Source: Bacteroidota bacterium
GTDB taxonomy: Bacteria; Bacteroidota; Bacteroidia; Chitinophagales; Chitinophagaceae
Direction: 5' to 3'
NCBI GenBank assembly: GCA_005884665.1
Contig: VBAT01000010.1
Span: 270,138-334,137, forward strand
DNA: 64,000 nt
The notes below the pieces were generated by a model, which did no database searches, was not told the DNA's origin, and was given only the letters and a program-made list of their open reading frames with translations. Position 1 is the stretch's first letter. The number at the start of each line of letters is the position of its first letter. Made by a program: the position numbers and the translations under genes. Below are positions 52,991 through 62,607 of the stretch, one piece after another.

Positions 52991-54415
52991 ATGAAAAAGT
53001 TATTCATCTATATAATCCCGGTAATATTGTTGGCGGCCTGTACCAAAGACATTACGAAACTCAACAATGATCCAAAGAATCCAACGAATGTCCCGCCGGC
53101 CACGCTATTTACCAATGCGCAGAGAAGCCTGGCCAGGACGCTGGTTTCTTCTAATGTCAATGTAAATATCTTCCGGTTGATCGTCCAGTACTGGCAGGAA
53201 GTAACTTATCTTGATGAAAGTCGCTACGATCTGAATACAAGAAGCATCCCGCAAAATTTCTGGACTCCTTTGTACCGCGATGCGTTAAAGGACTTTTCCG
53301 AAGCCAGGAAACTGATCCCTTCCCAAAGCCTGGATGCGGGGCAAAAAGCCAATGAAGTTGCCATAACTGATATCATGGAAGTATATACATGGTACTACAT
53401 CGTGACGACATACGGAAATGTTCCTTACACCGAAGCGCTGAATATTGAGAATGTTTTCCCGAAGTATGATGATGCCGCTACGATCTATAACGCCCTTCTT
53501 ACAAGACTGGATGCGGACATCGCGGCATTGAATCCTTCCGCAGAGAGTTTTGGATCGGCTGATATTATATATGGTGGTGATCCTGCTGCCTGGAAGAAGT
53601 TCGCGAATTCATTAAAATTAAAAATGGGAATGACCATTGCCGATGCCGACGCGGCCAAAGCAAAAACAACTGTCGAGTCTGCTGTTGCATCTGGAGTATT
53701 TACATCCAATGCGGACAATGCCGAATTCAGCTTTCTTTCTGCTCCACCTAACACGAACCCGATCTGGGAAGACCTGGTGCAGAGTGGAAGAAAGGATTTT
53801 GTGGCAGCCTCTACTATTATTGATACCATGAAATTCCTGAACGATCCGCGTATAGATAATTATTTTACTGTTGATGGATCAGGCGGTTATTCCGGTGGTG
53901 GACCTGGCAGAAGCAGTAATTATGGTACCTACTCAAAACCTGCTACCGCTATTACAGCTCCCAACTTCCCGGGATTACTGCTCGATTATTCCGAAGTAGA
54001 GTTCTTCCTGGCTGAAGCGGTGGAAAGAGGATTTAATGTAGGCGGAACAGCAATGACCCATTATAATAATGCGGTGACTGCATCGATTCTCTATTGGGGA
54101 GGTACGACCACTGAAGCCACAACTTACCTGGCTCAACCCAGTGTAAATTATTTGACTGCCCCTGGTACTTATAAACAGAAAATAGGCATCCAGAAATGGA
54201 TCGCATTATACAATCGTGGTGTTGATGCCTGGATAGAATGGAGACGGTTGGATTTTCCGCGTTTACAACCTGCATTCCGTGCAGTAAGCGCGATACCGAA
54301 AAGGTTCACCTATCCTATTATAGAACAGAACTACAATACCGCTAATTATAATCAGGCTGCAGCCGCCATAGGTGGTGATGTGGTGACGACGAAGCTGTGG
54401 TGGGATAAGTTTTAG
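52991..54415 (+). CDS. SusD/RagB-family outer-membrane lipoprotein, first pair
   Basis: 474 aa. The lipobox LLAAC places the acylated Cys at residue 17. It belongs to the shorter SusD-like group (SusD-like_2), seen from LNNDPKNPTNVPPATLFTNAQR near 25-46, VTTYGNVPYTEALN and a C-terminal WIALYNRGVDAWIEWRRLDFP. It has TPR-like helices and sits as a lid on SusC. It starts one base after the SusC stop, so the pair is coupled. A repeat-rich gap of 706 bases separates it from the second pair. Confidence 0.93.
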   Translation: MKKLFIYIIPVILLAACTKDITKLNNDPKNPTNVPPATLFTNAQRSLARTLVSSNVNVNIFRLIVQYWQEVTYLDESRYDLNTRSIPQNFWTPLYRDALKDFSEARKLIPSQSLDAGQKANEVAITDIMEVYTWYYIVTTYGNVPYTEALNIENVFPKYDDAATIYNALLTRLDADIAALNPSAESFGSADIIYGGDPAAWKKFANSLKLKMGMTIADADAAKAKTTVESAVASGVFTSNADNAEFSFLSAPPNTNPIWEDLVQSGRKDFVAASTIIDTMKFLNDPRIDNYFTVDGSGGYSGGGPGRSSNYGTYSKPATAITAPNFPGLLLDYSEVEFFLAEAVERGFNVGGTAMTHYNNAVTASILYWGGTTTEATTYLAQPSVNYLTAPGTYKQKIGIQKWIALYNRGVDAWIEWRRLDFPRLQPAFRAVSAIPKRFTYPIIEQNYNTANYNQAAAAIGGDVVTTKLWWDKF

Positions 54416-55121
54416 ACGATACTTGATGCCGGATGCGGGATGTTGGATACTCGATGCTGGCTACTGGATTCCGCAATGCGAGCATAGCGATCAATTGGAT
54501 GCTGCTAACTCTTCCTCTCCTTCGGAGAGGGAGTTGGAGGGTGAGGCCAGATGTCAGACGTCTCACTTCTCACATTTCACTTCTCACGTGTATGTAATCT
54601 CAAGTGATGTCTCAATAAACCGGGACATCATTTTTTTTCTCAAAACAGATATGTAAAGCTCCTGATTCAGGCATCACTGCTTTGTGAAGGATGAGCTGTT
54701 AATCGTCAGTGCGCGGCTTTAACAGAAACGACGTTTTGAATGATGAACGGCGAGTAGTGAGAGCCCGGAGTGGGGAGTCCAAATTTGTGAGTCATGAGCG
54801 CTGAGCAACCGTTCGCGCTGCATGACTATTGACTATTGGCTGGGGACTAGCAGCTGATGTTCTAATCCGATTCTAATACTTGTGAATCAACATATAAGCA
54901 CTGTTAATGCCGTCCCTTATATATTATATATTTGCCGTGGTCTTGATCACACGCATTTTCCTGCAGACTTTTTTACGAGCGGTGTTGGATTGTTAAAATT
55001 TCTTTATCTTGGCGGCAGCTTTTTCAGCGACTTATATGTCCTTAATCACGAACCTTACCCTCCTGAAAACTGTAATTATCGCTTAGAATCAATGTTATTA
55101 AATCTTTAAACTAACGTTCAC
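54416..55121. other. Repeat-rich intergenic region between the two SusC/SusD loci
   Basis: Begins with gatgccggatgcgggatg-type words like those at 34.3 kb, then a hairpin at 54514-54530 (cctctc/gagagg) of the same kind as at 34375. Words of the gtgagtc/agtggggagt kind follow at 54745-54835. A TATATTTG box lies at 54927-54934, then about 185 bases of leader to the second susC. No gene is supported. The short open frames here have no family match. Confidence 0.65.
54927..54934 (+). promoter_or_regulatory. Candidate -7 box TATATTTG for the second SusC/SusD operon
   Basis: A perfect TAnnTTTG match about 187 bases before the second susC ATG. No -33 element is evident. If it is used, the operon has a long leader. 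Confidence 0.4.
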
Positions 55122-58100
55122 ATGAGAAAAATCGCATCACTGTGTACAGTGCTGATGCTCCTATCTGCATTGGTATTTGGCCAGCAGTCCGTGACGGTAA
55201 CGGGGCAGGTCAAAGATGACAAAGGAGAGTCTATTCCCTTCGCAACAATCCTGGAAACCGGAACAAGAAACGCTACAAAAGCAGATGCTTCCGGGATGTT
55301 TAGCATTAAAATCAAAAGTGGTTCCAAACTGACGATCACAGCAACAGGATTCAATGAATCAACTGTGAGCCCGGCTGCTAATGGCACCATGGAAAGCTTT
55401 TCCCTCACAACCAAAACTGGTGAATTAGCGGAAGTAGTGGTTACAACCGCTATGGGAGTAAAGAAACAGAAGAAAGAAGTTGGTTACTCCACTACCACGG
55501 TCGGCGCCAAAGAACTTACAGCAGGTAAAGCGACCAATATAGGAAGCGCCCTGCAGGGTAAAGCAGCTGGCCTAATGGTGCAATCACCTAACTCAAGTGT
55601 GACTAACGATGTACGTGTTACTTTAAGAGGTAACCGTTCAATTTCTGGTAACAACCAGCCGATCCTTGTAGTAGATGGTACTATCCTCGGCATTGGTTAC
55701 CTCAACCAGCTCGAGCCAAATGATGTAGATAACGTGACGATATTGAAAGGCGCTTCAGCAACCGCTATTTATGGTAATGAAGCAACTAATGGCGCTATCA
55801 TCGTTACTACTAAAAAAGGAAGCCGCAACAATCCTATCATCAACTTCACAAGCACAGTGAATGTGGAAAGCATTTCGCTGATGCCGAAACTGCAGAATGA
55901 ATTCGGTTCTTATGGTGGTGAAGGTTTGGATGCTCTTGGTCACTCCAGTTATATTCCTTACGAAAATCAGAGCTATGGTCCCCGTTATGATGGTTCAATG
56001 GTGCCCCTGGGCAACCCGGTTCGCATCTTCAGACCCGATGGTTCTTTCTACGATACAGCTTTGATGATTCCTTACAAAGCGCTTGCTGACGAAAAAAAGA
56101 ATTTCTTCGATAAAGCCTTCACTTACCAGAACGATGTATCGTTCTCTTCAGGTGATGCTACAGGCCAGATCTTTGTTTCTGCCGGTAACATGAGAAGGAA
56201 TGGTACTACACCTGGCGATAAAGCACAAAGGAACTCTCTTCGCTTCAACGCTTCAAAAGATATTCATAAAGTAAGCATCGGATTCAATGTGAACTATGTG
56301 CAGTCGACTTTTGATGTCGTTGGGCCGGATGTGAACCAGGACCGTTCAGTTTACTGGACAGTATTGAATACGCCGGCTCATGTGCCCCTGACCAAGCTTA
56401 GCGATACGCAGAACAATCCTTATGCTACTCCTTCAGGTTATTTCAATGCCTATTATGGCAACCCCTGGTGGACAATCCATAACTCACGCCAGAAAGATAT
56501 CAGGGATAATCTTATTGGTAATCTCAGGCTCGAGGTCAAACCTTTGAGCTGGTTGTCGGCTTCATATAATATTAGCTATAGCGCATTGTTTGACAAATTC
56601 CAGTACCACAGGAACAGCATTCACTATGACAGCTGGGCAAAGGACTATGCGGACAATGGGTTTGATATTTATCCTGCTTCTGGTGGTTATAAAAGTTCAA
56701 ACTATCCCGGAGTTACTCAACAGGGATATCGCGAGAACTTCACAAACTCACGTTTGCAGGGAGATGCTTTGATCGATATGCATAAGACTTTCAGCAAATT
56801 CAATACAAGATTATTGCTGGGTCATTCAGTATATGAAGTAAGGACAACCCAGAAAGATGTGGGTTATGATCCTAATACCGGTTCAATCAATTCTTACGAT
56901 GATATTTCAGTTTGGGGACCATCATACGCAATTGGTACTCCTCTTTCTTACAATGCTGAGACAAAGAGAAGAGCAATGGGTGTGTTTGGTGACCTTAACG
57001 TTAACTACGCTGGTTACCTTAATATTCACGGAAGTCTCAGAAATGACTGGGATTCAAGATTGGAAAAAGATAACAGAAGTTTTCTCTATCCCGCAGGCGA
57101 CATCGCATTTTTGTTCACTGATGCGATCCCCGGTTTAAAGAGCTTCAGGCCTTTAACTTCCGGTAAACTCCGCGTGGCTTATTCTAAAGTGGGGCAGATC
57201 AACGTTAATCCTTATTCAACACGTGATGTATTCGTGTCACCGGCAGGTTTCCCGTATTCGAATTCTGCAGGTTCTATCTCTTCCTACATTGCCAGTGGTA
57301 CGTTCAACAATCTTAACATCAAACCTGAATTTACAACAGAAAAGGAAATTGGACTGGAATTAGCCTGGTTTAGAAATCGCTTATTGGTTGACGTTGCTGT
57401 GTTTCAACAAAACACAATCAACCAAACCCTTGCTCTAAGCATTTCTTCAGCTGCCGGACGTTCTACAGCTATCCTCAATATCGGGGAAGTACAAAACAGG
57501 GGATTTGAAGCCGATGTGAAAGGAACAATCGTTCAAACGAGAGAAATAACCTGGAGAGCGGGTGTAAACTATTCTTATATCAAGAATGAAGTACTTTCAA
57601 TTGACCCGGGTACCAAAAGCCAGCAATTAAGTGGTGGTGGATTTGGCGGCGGCGGTGTGTATGCGATTGTTGGGCAGTCTTATCCCTATTTGCAGACAAC
57701 TGACTGGATCAGAGTTTCAGGAAATGCTACTTTGGCAGACGGATCTGCAAACCCCAACTATAGCAGCGATGCTGCACAATGGGGGCGTATTGTCGTAGAT
57801 GGACAGGGCTTACCTCAAAGAGATCCTAATGTAAAAGGTTATGGTACCACACAGCCTCCTCACCGTTTGGGCATAAATACTTCAGTTAGCTGGAAGAATT
57901 TCACTTTCAGCGCAGTGGCTGAATATCGTGGTGGTGGCGTAGTACTGAATGCAGTTGGCGCTGACCTGGATTTCACAGGCGTTTCAGAAAATACGACCCG
58001 TTTCAACCGTGAAAAATTTGTGATACCCAATTCTGCTTATAAAGATGGTACTGGCAAATTTGTTCAAAATCAAGACAGGGTAACAAATACTGATTCCTGG

Positions 58101-58403
58101 AACTTCTTCGGAAACCTGTATAACTCAGTTGGTTCTAACTATGTGACCAGCGCTGATTTCTGGAAAATCAGGGAAGTAGCAATTGGTTACGATTTCCCGG
58201 TTAACCTGGTACGTAAGACAAAGATCATCAAAGCAGCTAATCTCTCTTTGGTAGGTCGCGACCTGTTCATCTTTACCGTTCAGGAAAATATCTGGACCGA
58301 TCCTGAGTTCAGCAACACAACCGGTAATGGTATTGGTATCACTACCAATGGTCAAACGCCTTCTACGAGGAAATATGGTATCAGCTTAAACCTGACATTC
58401 TAA
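55122..58403 (+). CDS. SusC/RagA TonB-dependent outer-membrane transporter, second pair
   Basis: 1093 aa. A Sec signal (MRKIASLCTVLMLLSALVFGQ) is followed by a carboxypeptidase-regulatory-like domain (VTGQVKDDKGESIPFATILETG), a TonB-box-like EVVVTTAMG near 107, the plug (GKATNIGSALQGKAAGLMVQ, NVTILKGASATAIYGNEATNG) and a barrel ending RKYGISLNLTF. It is clearly related to the first SusC but divergent along its length, so this is not a recent duplication. It is followed by SusD and a third lipoprotein in one operon. No degradative enzyme is near, and the ligand is unknown. Confidence 0.95.
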   Translation: MRKIASLCTVLMLLSALVFGQQSVTVTGQVKDDKGESIPFATILETGTRNATKADASGMFSIKIKSGSKLTITATGFNESTVSPAANGTMESFSLTTKTGELAEVVVTTAMGVKKQKKEVGYSTTTVGAKELTAGKATNIGSALQGKAAGLMVQSPNSSVTNDVRVTLRGNRSISGNNQPILVVDGTILGIGYLNQLEPNDVDNVTILKGASATAIYGNEATNGAIIVTTKKGSRNNPIINFTSTVNVESISLMPKLQNEFGSYGGEGLDALGHSSYIPYENQSYGPRYDGSMVPLGNPVRIFRPDGSFYDTALMIPYKALADEKKNFFDKAFTYQNDVSFSSGDATGQIFVSAGNMRRNGTTPGDKAQRNSLRFNASKDIHKVSIGFNVNYVQSTFDVVGPDVNQDRSVYWTVLNTPAHVPLTKLSDTQNNPYATPSGYFNAYYGNPWWTIHNSRQKDIRDNLIGNLRLEVKPLSWLSASYNISYSALFDKFQYHRNSIHYDSWAKDYADNGFDIYPASGGYKSSNYPGVTQQGYRENFTNSRLQGDALIDMHKTFSKFNTRLLLGHSVYEVRTTQKDVGYDPNTGSINSYDDISVWGPSYAIGTPLSYNAETKRRAMGVFGDLNVNYAGYLNIHGSLRNDWDSRLEKDNRSFLYPAGDIAFLFTDAIPGLKSFRPLTSGKLRVAYSKVGQINVNPYSTRDVFVSPAGFPYSNSAGSISSYIASGTFNNLNIKPEFTTEKEIGLELAWFRNRLLVDVAVFQQNTINQTLALSISSAAGRSTAILNIGEVQNRGFEADVKGTIVQTREITWRAGVNYSYIKNEVLSIDPGTKSQQLSGGGFGGGGVYAIVGQSYPYLQTTDWIRVSGNATLADGSANPNYSSDAAQWGRIVVDGQGLPQRDPNVKGYGTTQPPHRLGINTSVSWKNFTFSAVAEYRGGGVVLNAVGADLDFTGVSENTTRFNREKFVIPNSAYKDGTGKFVQNQDRVTNTDSWNFFGNLYNSVGSNYVTSADFWKIREVAIGYDFPVNLVRKTKIIKAANLSLVGRDLFIFTVQENIWTDPEFSNTTGNGIGITTNGQTPSTRKYGISLNLTF

Positions 58404-58422
58404 ACACAATAATTCAAACGAT

Positions 58423-59985
58423 ATGAAGAAATATATTTTATTAATAGCAACAGCAACCACGGCACTCGCTGCGTGCAACAAGGGTTACCTGGATCTCAGT
58501 GAGAATCCAAACAACCCTTCCACTGTACCAGCAGCATCATTGGTAGCGGCCGCGGAAGTGAGGACGGCCAATATTATGGTAGATCCAAACCTCGCGACGG
58601 TCAATGTTTGGATGGACCAATGGGCCTATAGCCCCAACTACGCGGTGAATCAGGATAGCCGTGACTATAAATTTACTACCACATTCGCGGCAGGAGCCTG
58701 GACAAACCTGTATGCGGTTGCATATGACTACCAGAAAATCATTGATTTTGCCGTGGCGCAAAACAATCCGGCACTGGAAGGCATCGGCAGAACCATGAAA
58801 GCAATGCTTGTGGGATATCTTGTTGATTTGTACAACAATGTTCCATATACAGAAGCTTTTAAAGGCGCGTTGAACAAAGCACCTAAATACGACAACGGTA
58901 AGGATGTGTACGAAGCAATTTATAGTGAGCTTACGACAGCTATTACCAAGTTCAATATCGGAAGCGCTGTATTTCCTACAGCTACCCAGGACGTCATGTT
59001 TAAAGGCAACAAGAGTCTTTGGATCAAGTTGGCTAATACGATTAAACTGCGCCTGCTTCTCCGCCAGGCAGGAAGAGCTGACAGGGCCGCTTATATTGCA
59101 GGTAAGATCGCTTCAGATTTTCCAGCAGGTTTAAATTCATTCATTAAGGCAGGTGAAGGAGCATATGTAAATCCCGGTTATACAAATTCCGACCTGAAAC
59201 AAAACCCTTACTGGGCGAGCTTTGGATATAATGCTGCCGGAACAAAGACAGGTAATAACGACTTTTTTAAGACTGCAAATTATGCTGTCCTTTTTTATAC
59301 CAGCCAGCAGGACGACAGGCTTTTCTTCATGTCAAAGCCAGTCGGGACAGGATCAGGACCGGGCACCATGTATGGAATTTTATGGAGAGGCAACGAAATG
59401 GGATCGCAGGGAAATGGAGCTTCTACCTACTCCGATAATTTGAACAATGATCTGTGGGGAGGTACGGCATCGGCTCCCGCGGCTTATAGAAGTCCAAGCT
59501 TTGACCAGCCGATCCTTTCAGATTTTGAATCGTTATTCCTGCAGGCCGAGGCTGTACAAAGAGGATGGTTCACCGGCAATGCTCAAACACTTTTTGAAAG
59601 TGCTATGACCCAATCGTTCACTTACATATTCGATAGAGTGGATGGTGCTGGAGCTGGCGCAAGTTATTATGCCGGCGATCTTCTTCCGGATGCAAGAAAC
59701 AGCTGGACAGCGGCTACCAACAAGATTCAGCTCATCATAACTCAAAAATGGGCTTCATTGAATACGCTGAATTTCTACGAACCATGGGCTGAATATCGGA
59801 GAACAATGGATCCGGTAACTAAAAAAGGCTACCCTGATGTTCCTCTATCCAGTAGCCTGAGTCGCGGACCGAATATTCCATTTCGTTTAAAATACCCCCA
59901 ATCGGAGTATGACCTGAATGGAGCGAATGTAGCTGCCCAGGGCAATATCGATCAATTTGCAAGCAAAATCTGGTGGATGCCCTAA
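58423..59985 (+). CDS. SusD/RagB-family outer-membrane lipoprotein, second pair
   Basis: 520 aa. The lipobox ALAAC gives Cys at residue 18. It has the SusD-like_2 N-terminus (LSENPNNPSTVPAASLVAAAEV near 25-46), LYNNVPYTEAFKGALNKAPKYDNGKDVYEAIY, and the end YEPWAEYRRTMDP with RLKYPQSEYDLN. It partners the SusC upstream, 19 bases away. Compared with the first SusD the family is the same and the sequence differs widely. The third gene, a lipoprotein, follows after 38 bases. Confidence 0.93.
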   Translation: MKKYILLIATATTALAACNKGYLDLSENPNNPSTVPAASLVAAAEVRTANIMVDPNLATVNVWMDQWAYSPNYAVNQDSRDYKFTTTFAAGAWTNLYAVAYDYQKIIDFAVAQNNPALEGIGRTMKAMLVGYLVDLYNNVPYTEAFKGALNKAPKYDNGKDVYEAIYSELTTAITKFNIGSAVFPTATQDVMFKGNKSLWIKLANTIKLRLLLRQAGRADRAAYIAGKIASDFPAGLNSFIKAGEGAYVNPGYTNSDLKQNPYWASFGYNAAGTKTGNNDFFKTANYAVLFYTSQQDDRLFFMSKPVGTGSGPGTMYGILWRGNEMGSQGNGASTYSDNLNNDLWGGTASAPAAYRSPSFDQPILSDFESLFLQAEAVQRGWFTGNAQTLFESAMTQSFTYIFDRVDGAGAGASYYAGDLLPDARNSWTAATNKIQLIITQKWASLNTLNFYEPWAEYRRTMDPVTKKGYPDVPLSSSLSRGPNIPFRLKYPQSEYDLNGANVAAQGNIDQFASKIWWMP

Positions 59986-60023
59986 TAAACCATTAAATGT
60001 GTAACAACATAAACATTAAAATT

Positions 60024-60920
60024 ATGCGATTATTAAAACTGACAGCCGTTGTTGCTACCTGCAGCCTGGTAGTTACAATTACCGGGTGTATAAAGGAGCG
60101 CGGCAATAATTTTGTAAACGAAACTTCGCCCACTCCCAACACGGTAGATTTTAATCACCAAAACGAAACGGCCGCTTTGGATATCGTTCCGACGCCGACA
60201 ATCTATAAGTTTTATGCTGAGTTGAACTCTTCTTATAAAGCTTACCCGGGCACTACGATAACTATTGCTAAAAACCTGGGATTGGTTTCTGGCGCAGGCG
60301 CCGATTTCTTACCTGATTCGGCCTATCAACTGGTTAACAACACGGCTACCGTAGATCCCGCAACGCATGTTGCAGAATTTCAACTGAAAATTTTCACATC
60401 AAAGATCGATCTCACCAAGAGCTTCGCAGTTGGTTATACTATCAGTTCAGTTACGGGCGGAGCTGTTATCGGAACCAACAAGAGCACAATCCTTATCGTT
60501 ATTGGCGCCAAAAACAAATGGGATGGCGTATATGAACTAAAAGGATATCATAACAGGGATCCGTATACATTCCCATATGATGTTGAAGAGAGCATGATTA
60601 CCGTAAATGGTACATCGGATGCATTTTATTGGAATGACGTAGGCTCCGTGGGTCACCCGATTGGTACGGGTCCCGGCGCAGTCAGCTGGTATGGTGCATC
60701 GGTTGCGCCGGTTATTGTTTTTGACCCGGCTACCAACCTGATCACCAATATATATAACAGTGATCCAGCAGGTCCTCCCATTACAATGTTTACAGGACCG
60801 GGAAGCGGTCAGAGTAGGTACGTGCCTGCTACCAAAACGATCTATGCGTATTGGAATTATAATGGCAACCCTTTGCGTGCTTTCTTTGATACGCTGACTT
60901 ACCTCAGGCCGAGGGACTAA
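60024..60920 (+). CDS. Surface lipoprotein with DUF1735/BT_3987-like domain, third gene of the second Sus locus
   Basis: 298 aa from ATG at 60024. An in-frame start nine codons earlier lacks signal features. The lipobox TITGC gives Cys at residue 22. The N-terminal half fits DUF1735/BT_3987-like domains found next to SusD in many loci (KAYPGTTITIAKNLGL, PDSAYQLVNNTATVDPATHVAEFQLKIF). The C-terminal half is beta-rich with NKWDGVYELKGYHNR. It probably binds ligand at the surface with SusC/SusD. The family call is at the level of domain arrangement. A terminator follows. Confidence 0.78.
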   Translation: MRLLKLTAVVATCSLVVTITGCIKERGNNFVNETSPTPNTVDFNHQNETAALDIVPTPTIYKFYAELNSSYKAYPGTTITIAKNLGLVSGAGADFLPDSAYQLVNNTATVDPATHVAEFQLKIFTSKIDLTKSFAVGYTISSVTGGAVIGTNKSTILIVIGAKNKWDGVYELKGYHNRDPYTFPYDVEESMITVNGTSDAFYWNDVGSVGHPIGTGPGAVSWYGASVAPVIVFDPATNLITNIYNSDPAGPPITMFTGPGSGQSRYVPATKTIYAYWNYNGNPLRAFFDTLTYLRPRD

Positions 60921-60951
60921 TTTTTCAATAATTATTTAATAATAATCGCCA

Positions 60952-60978
60952 GGGTCGCAGAAATTGCGACCCTTTTTT
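60952..60978 (+). terminator. Terminator of the second Sus locus
   Basis: Perfect 8-bp stem gggtcgca/tgcgaccc with a 5-base loop and six T. The remaining gap to the next gene (60979-61222) has only the promoter box noted below. Confidence 0.92.
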
Positions 60979-61179
60979 ATTAAGTGCAAAGAATTGGAAT
61001 TTTAATGATGTCCGTCCGGGTAGAATCTAAGAATCTATTAATCCCTCTCTAATTTAAATTATAAAGCAATCAACCAGCTTCCACGAAATGCCGTTTACTC
61101 AATGAGTCTAAAATGACAAACAGATAATTTCTCAAAAGAATTTAACATGGTTTGCTCCATCAATATGAGGTATATAAAT

Positions 61180-61187
61180 TAAATTTG
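61180..61187 (+). promoter_or_regulatory. -7 promoter box TAAATTTG before the secreted protein gene
   Basis: A perfect TAnnTTTG match 35 bases before the ATG at 61223, with TTTG at 61151-61154 as a possible -33 element at a somewhat long spacing of 25 bases. Confidence 0.5.
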
Positions 61188-61222
61188 TCCTTCCCCATTT
61201 TCGAACTAAAAAAATTGTTTAC

Positions 61223-61933
61223 ATGAGAAAGAAGCTTTTTGCAAGTGTAGGAGTAGTTTTTATTTTAAGCGCAGCCAATGCACAATTCAGTCATGGCGGT
61301 ACCACCGGCGATATGCGGAATTTTGCCTCTCAAACATCGGTAGTCGTTCAACGTACCCCGTTCAGTAACCAAAAATCCAACACCATAGGTAGCCAGTTCC
61401 TCTTCAAAGACTGGGCAACCGGGATGGTGACCAATAAAGAAGGAATTAGTTTCAGCGGCGGATTGTTCAACTACGATAAAATAAACAAGAACCTCTACAT
61501 TTTGAAAGATGATACGACGTTTCTTATAAATAAATTTCAATTGCAAACAATCCGTCTTCATGACGTGGCAGATAGCAATACTCGTTATGTTCTCGAAAAG
61601 ATTCCTTCATTGAAAACAGATGATCTGTATTTTGTGGTTGCAAAAGGCAATAAGTACTCGCTGGTAAAGGAAGTAAGAACAAAGTTTATCGCCGCCGATT
61701 ACCAGAGCAATGGAATCGTAAGCTCAGGAAATATGTATGATGAGTTCAAGGATGAGTACAAGTATTTCATCATCTTCCCCGATGGTTCTGCGCATGAAGT
61801 ATCCTTGAAGAAAAAATCTATTAAGAACGCGCTGGAAGCCGAAAAAGATAAAGTAGATCAATTCTACAAAGCCAATCCCGACGAAGATCAGACTGAGAGT
61901 TTTCTTTCGCGTCTGGTTACATCACTGAATTAA
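61223..61933 (+). CDS. Secreted protein of unknown function
   Basis: 236 aa with a Sec signal (MRKKLFASVGVVFILSAANAQ). The mature part contains FSGGLFNYDKINKNLYILKDDTTFLINKFQLQTIRL, VLEKIPSLKTDDLYFVVAKGNKYSLVKEV and a Lys-rich C-terminal helix (LKKKSIKNALEAEKDKVDQFYKA). It resembles many unnamed Bacteroidota exported proteins, but I recognise no domain. It is flanked by its own promoter box and terminator, so it is a single-gene unit. Confidence 0.8.
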   Translation: MRKKLFASVGVVFILSAANAQFSHGGTTGDMRNFASQTSVVVQRTPFSNQKSNTIGSQFLFKDWATGMVTNKEGISFSGGLFNYDKINKNLYILKDDTTFLINKFQLQTIRLHDVADSNTRYVLEKIPSLKTDDLYFVVAKGNKYSLVKEVRTKFIAADYQSNGIVSSGNMYDEFKDEYKYFIIFPDGSAHEVSLKKKSIKNALEAEKDKVDQFYKANPDEDQTESFLSRLVTSLN

Positions 61934-61957
61934 TAATAATTCGTTTCAATAAGGAAG

Positions 61958-61985
61958 AGACTATCTAAATGGTAGTCTTTTTTTT
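61958..61985 (+). terminator. Terminator after the secreted protein gene
   Basis: An 8-bp stem agactatc/ggtagtct with one G-T pair and a 5-base loop, followed by a T-run. Confidence 0.85.
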
Positions 61986-61996
61986 GCCAGGAGATT

Positions 61997-62106
61997 TGCC
62001 ATGGATTCCCGGATTAAAAAGGGTTTAGCCACGGATACACGGATTAAAAGGTTTAAGCTACCGAAGCATGGAATATTTATTTCCATCCGCGTGTCTGTGG
62101 CAATTG
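61997..62106. repeat. CCACGGATACACGG repeat pair in inverted orientation
   Basis: gccacggatacacggatt at 62028-62045 is preceded by an imperfect copy (gccatggattcccggatt from 61998). Its reverse complement (atccgcgtgtctgtggca) follows at 62085-62102. The same word family occurs at 27.1, 30.6 and 49.5 kb. Downstream, a gaaccattaaacctttagac run is similar to words at 30.5 kb. Confidence 0.65.
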
Positions 62107-62207
62107 CTTAATCTAACGATTTTTCGTCCTAGAGAACCATTAAACCTTTAGACCTTTAAACGATTGAGGAAAATTTCAAACTGAGTCACTACTTGCCTAT
62201 CTTATCT

Positions 62208-62215
62208 TAATTTTG
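62208..62215 (+). promoter_or_regulatory. -7 promoter box TAATTTTG before the DUF3467 gene
   Basis: A perfect TAnnTTTG match 17 bases before the ATG at 62233, with no certain -33 element. Confidence 0.5.
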
Positions 62216-62232
62216 TCGTCTAAATACCTTGT

Positions 62233-62547
62233 ATGCCCGATCAACCGCAGCAACCCAACCAGATCAATATAGAAATATCAGAAGAAGTAGCTGAAGGCTC
62301 TTATGCTAACCTGGCTATCATCACTCATTCCCACGCAGAGTTTGTGATCGATTTCGTAAACGTCATGCCGGGCACACCCAAAAGCAAGGTCAAATCCCGC
62401 ATCATCCTCACTCCCCAGCACGCCAAGCGCTTGATGAAAGCCATCACGGAAAACATTGCCAAATACGAAGCAGCCAATGGAGCTATTAAAGATCTGGAGG
62501 AGCTGCAACTGCCGTTGAATTTTGGGGCACCGACTGCGCAGGCATGA
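62233..62547 (+). CDS. DUF3467-family protein
   Basis: 104 aa. It follows the DUF3467 pattern: INIEISEEVAEGSYANLAIITHSHAEFVIDF, PGTPKSKVKSRIILTPQHAKRLM and LTENIAKYEA-like text near the end. Proteins of this family are small and cytoplasmic, with no established biochemical role that I know of. A promoter box lies upstream, and the repeat-flanked four-helix-bundle gene follows on the other strand. Confidence 0.9.
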   Translation: MPDQPQQPNQINIEISEEVAEGSYANLAIITHSHAEFVIDFVNVMPGTPKSKVKSRIILTPQHAKRLMKAITENIAKYEAANGAIKDLEELQLPLNFGAPTAQA

Positions 62548-62551
62548 GCAC

Positions 62552-62584
62552 AGTCGATAGTTCTTAGTCAATAGTCGATAGTCA
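62552..62584. repeat. Left flanking repeat of the four-helix-bundle gene
   Basis: agtcgatagttcttagtcaa followed by tagtcgatagtca, two AGTCGATAGT words. The reverse complement of the same word occurs twice on the other side of the gene. Confidence 0.75.
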
Positions 62585-62607
62585 GGGGCGAGCACAGGGA
62601 CTAATTA

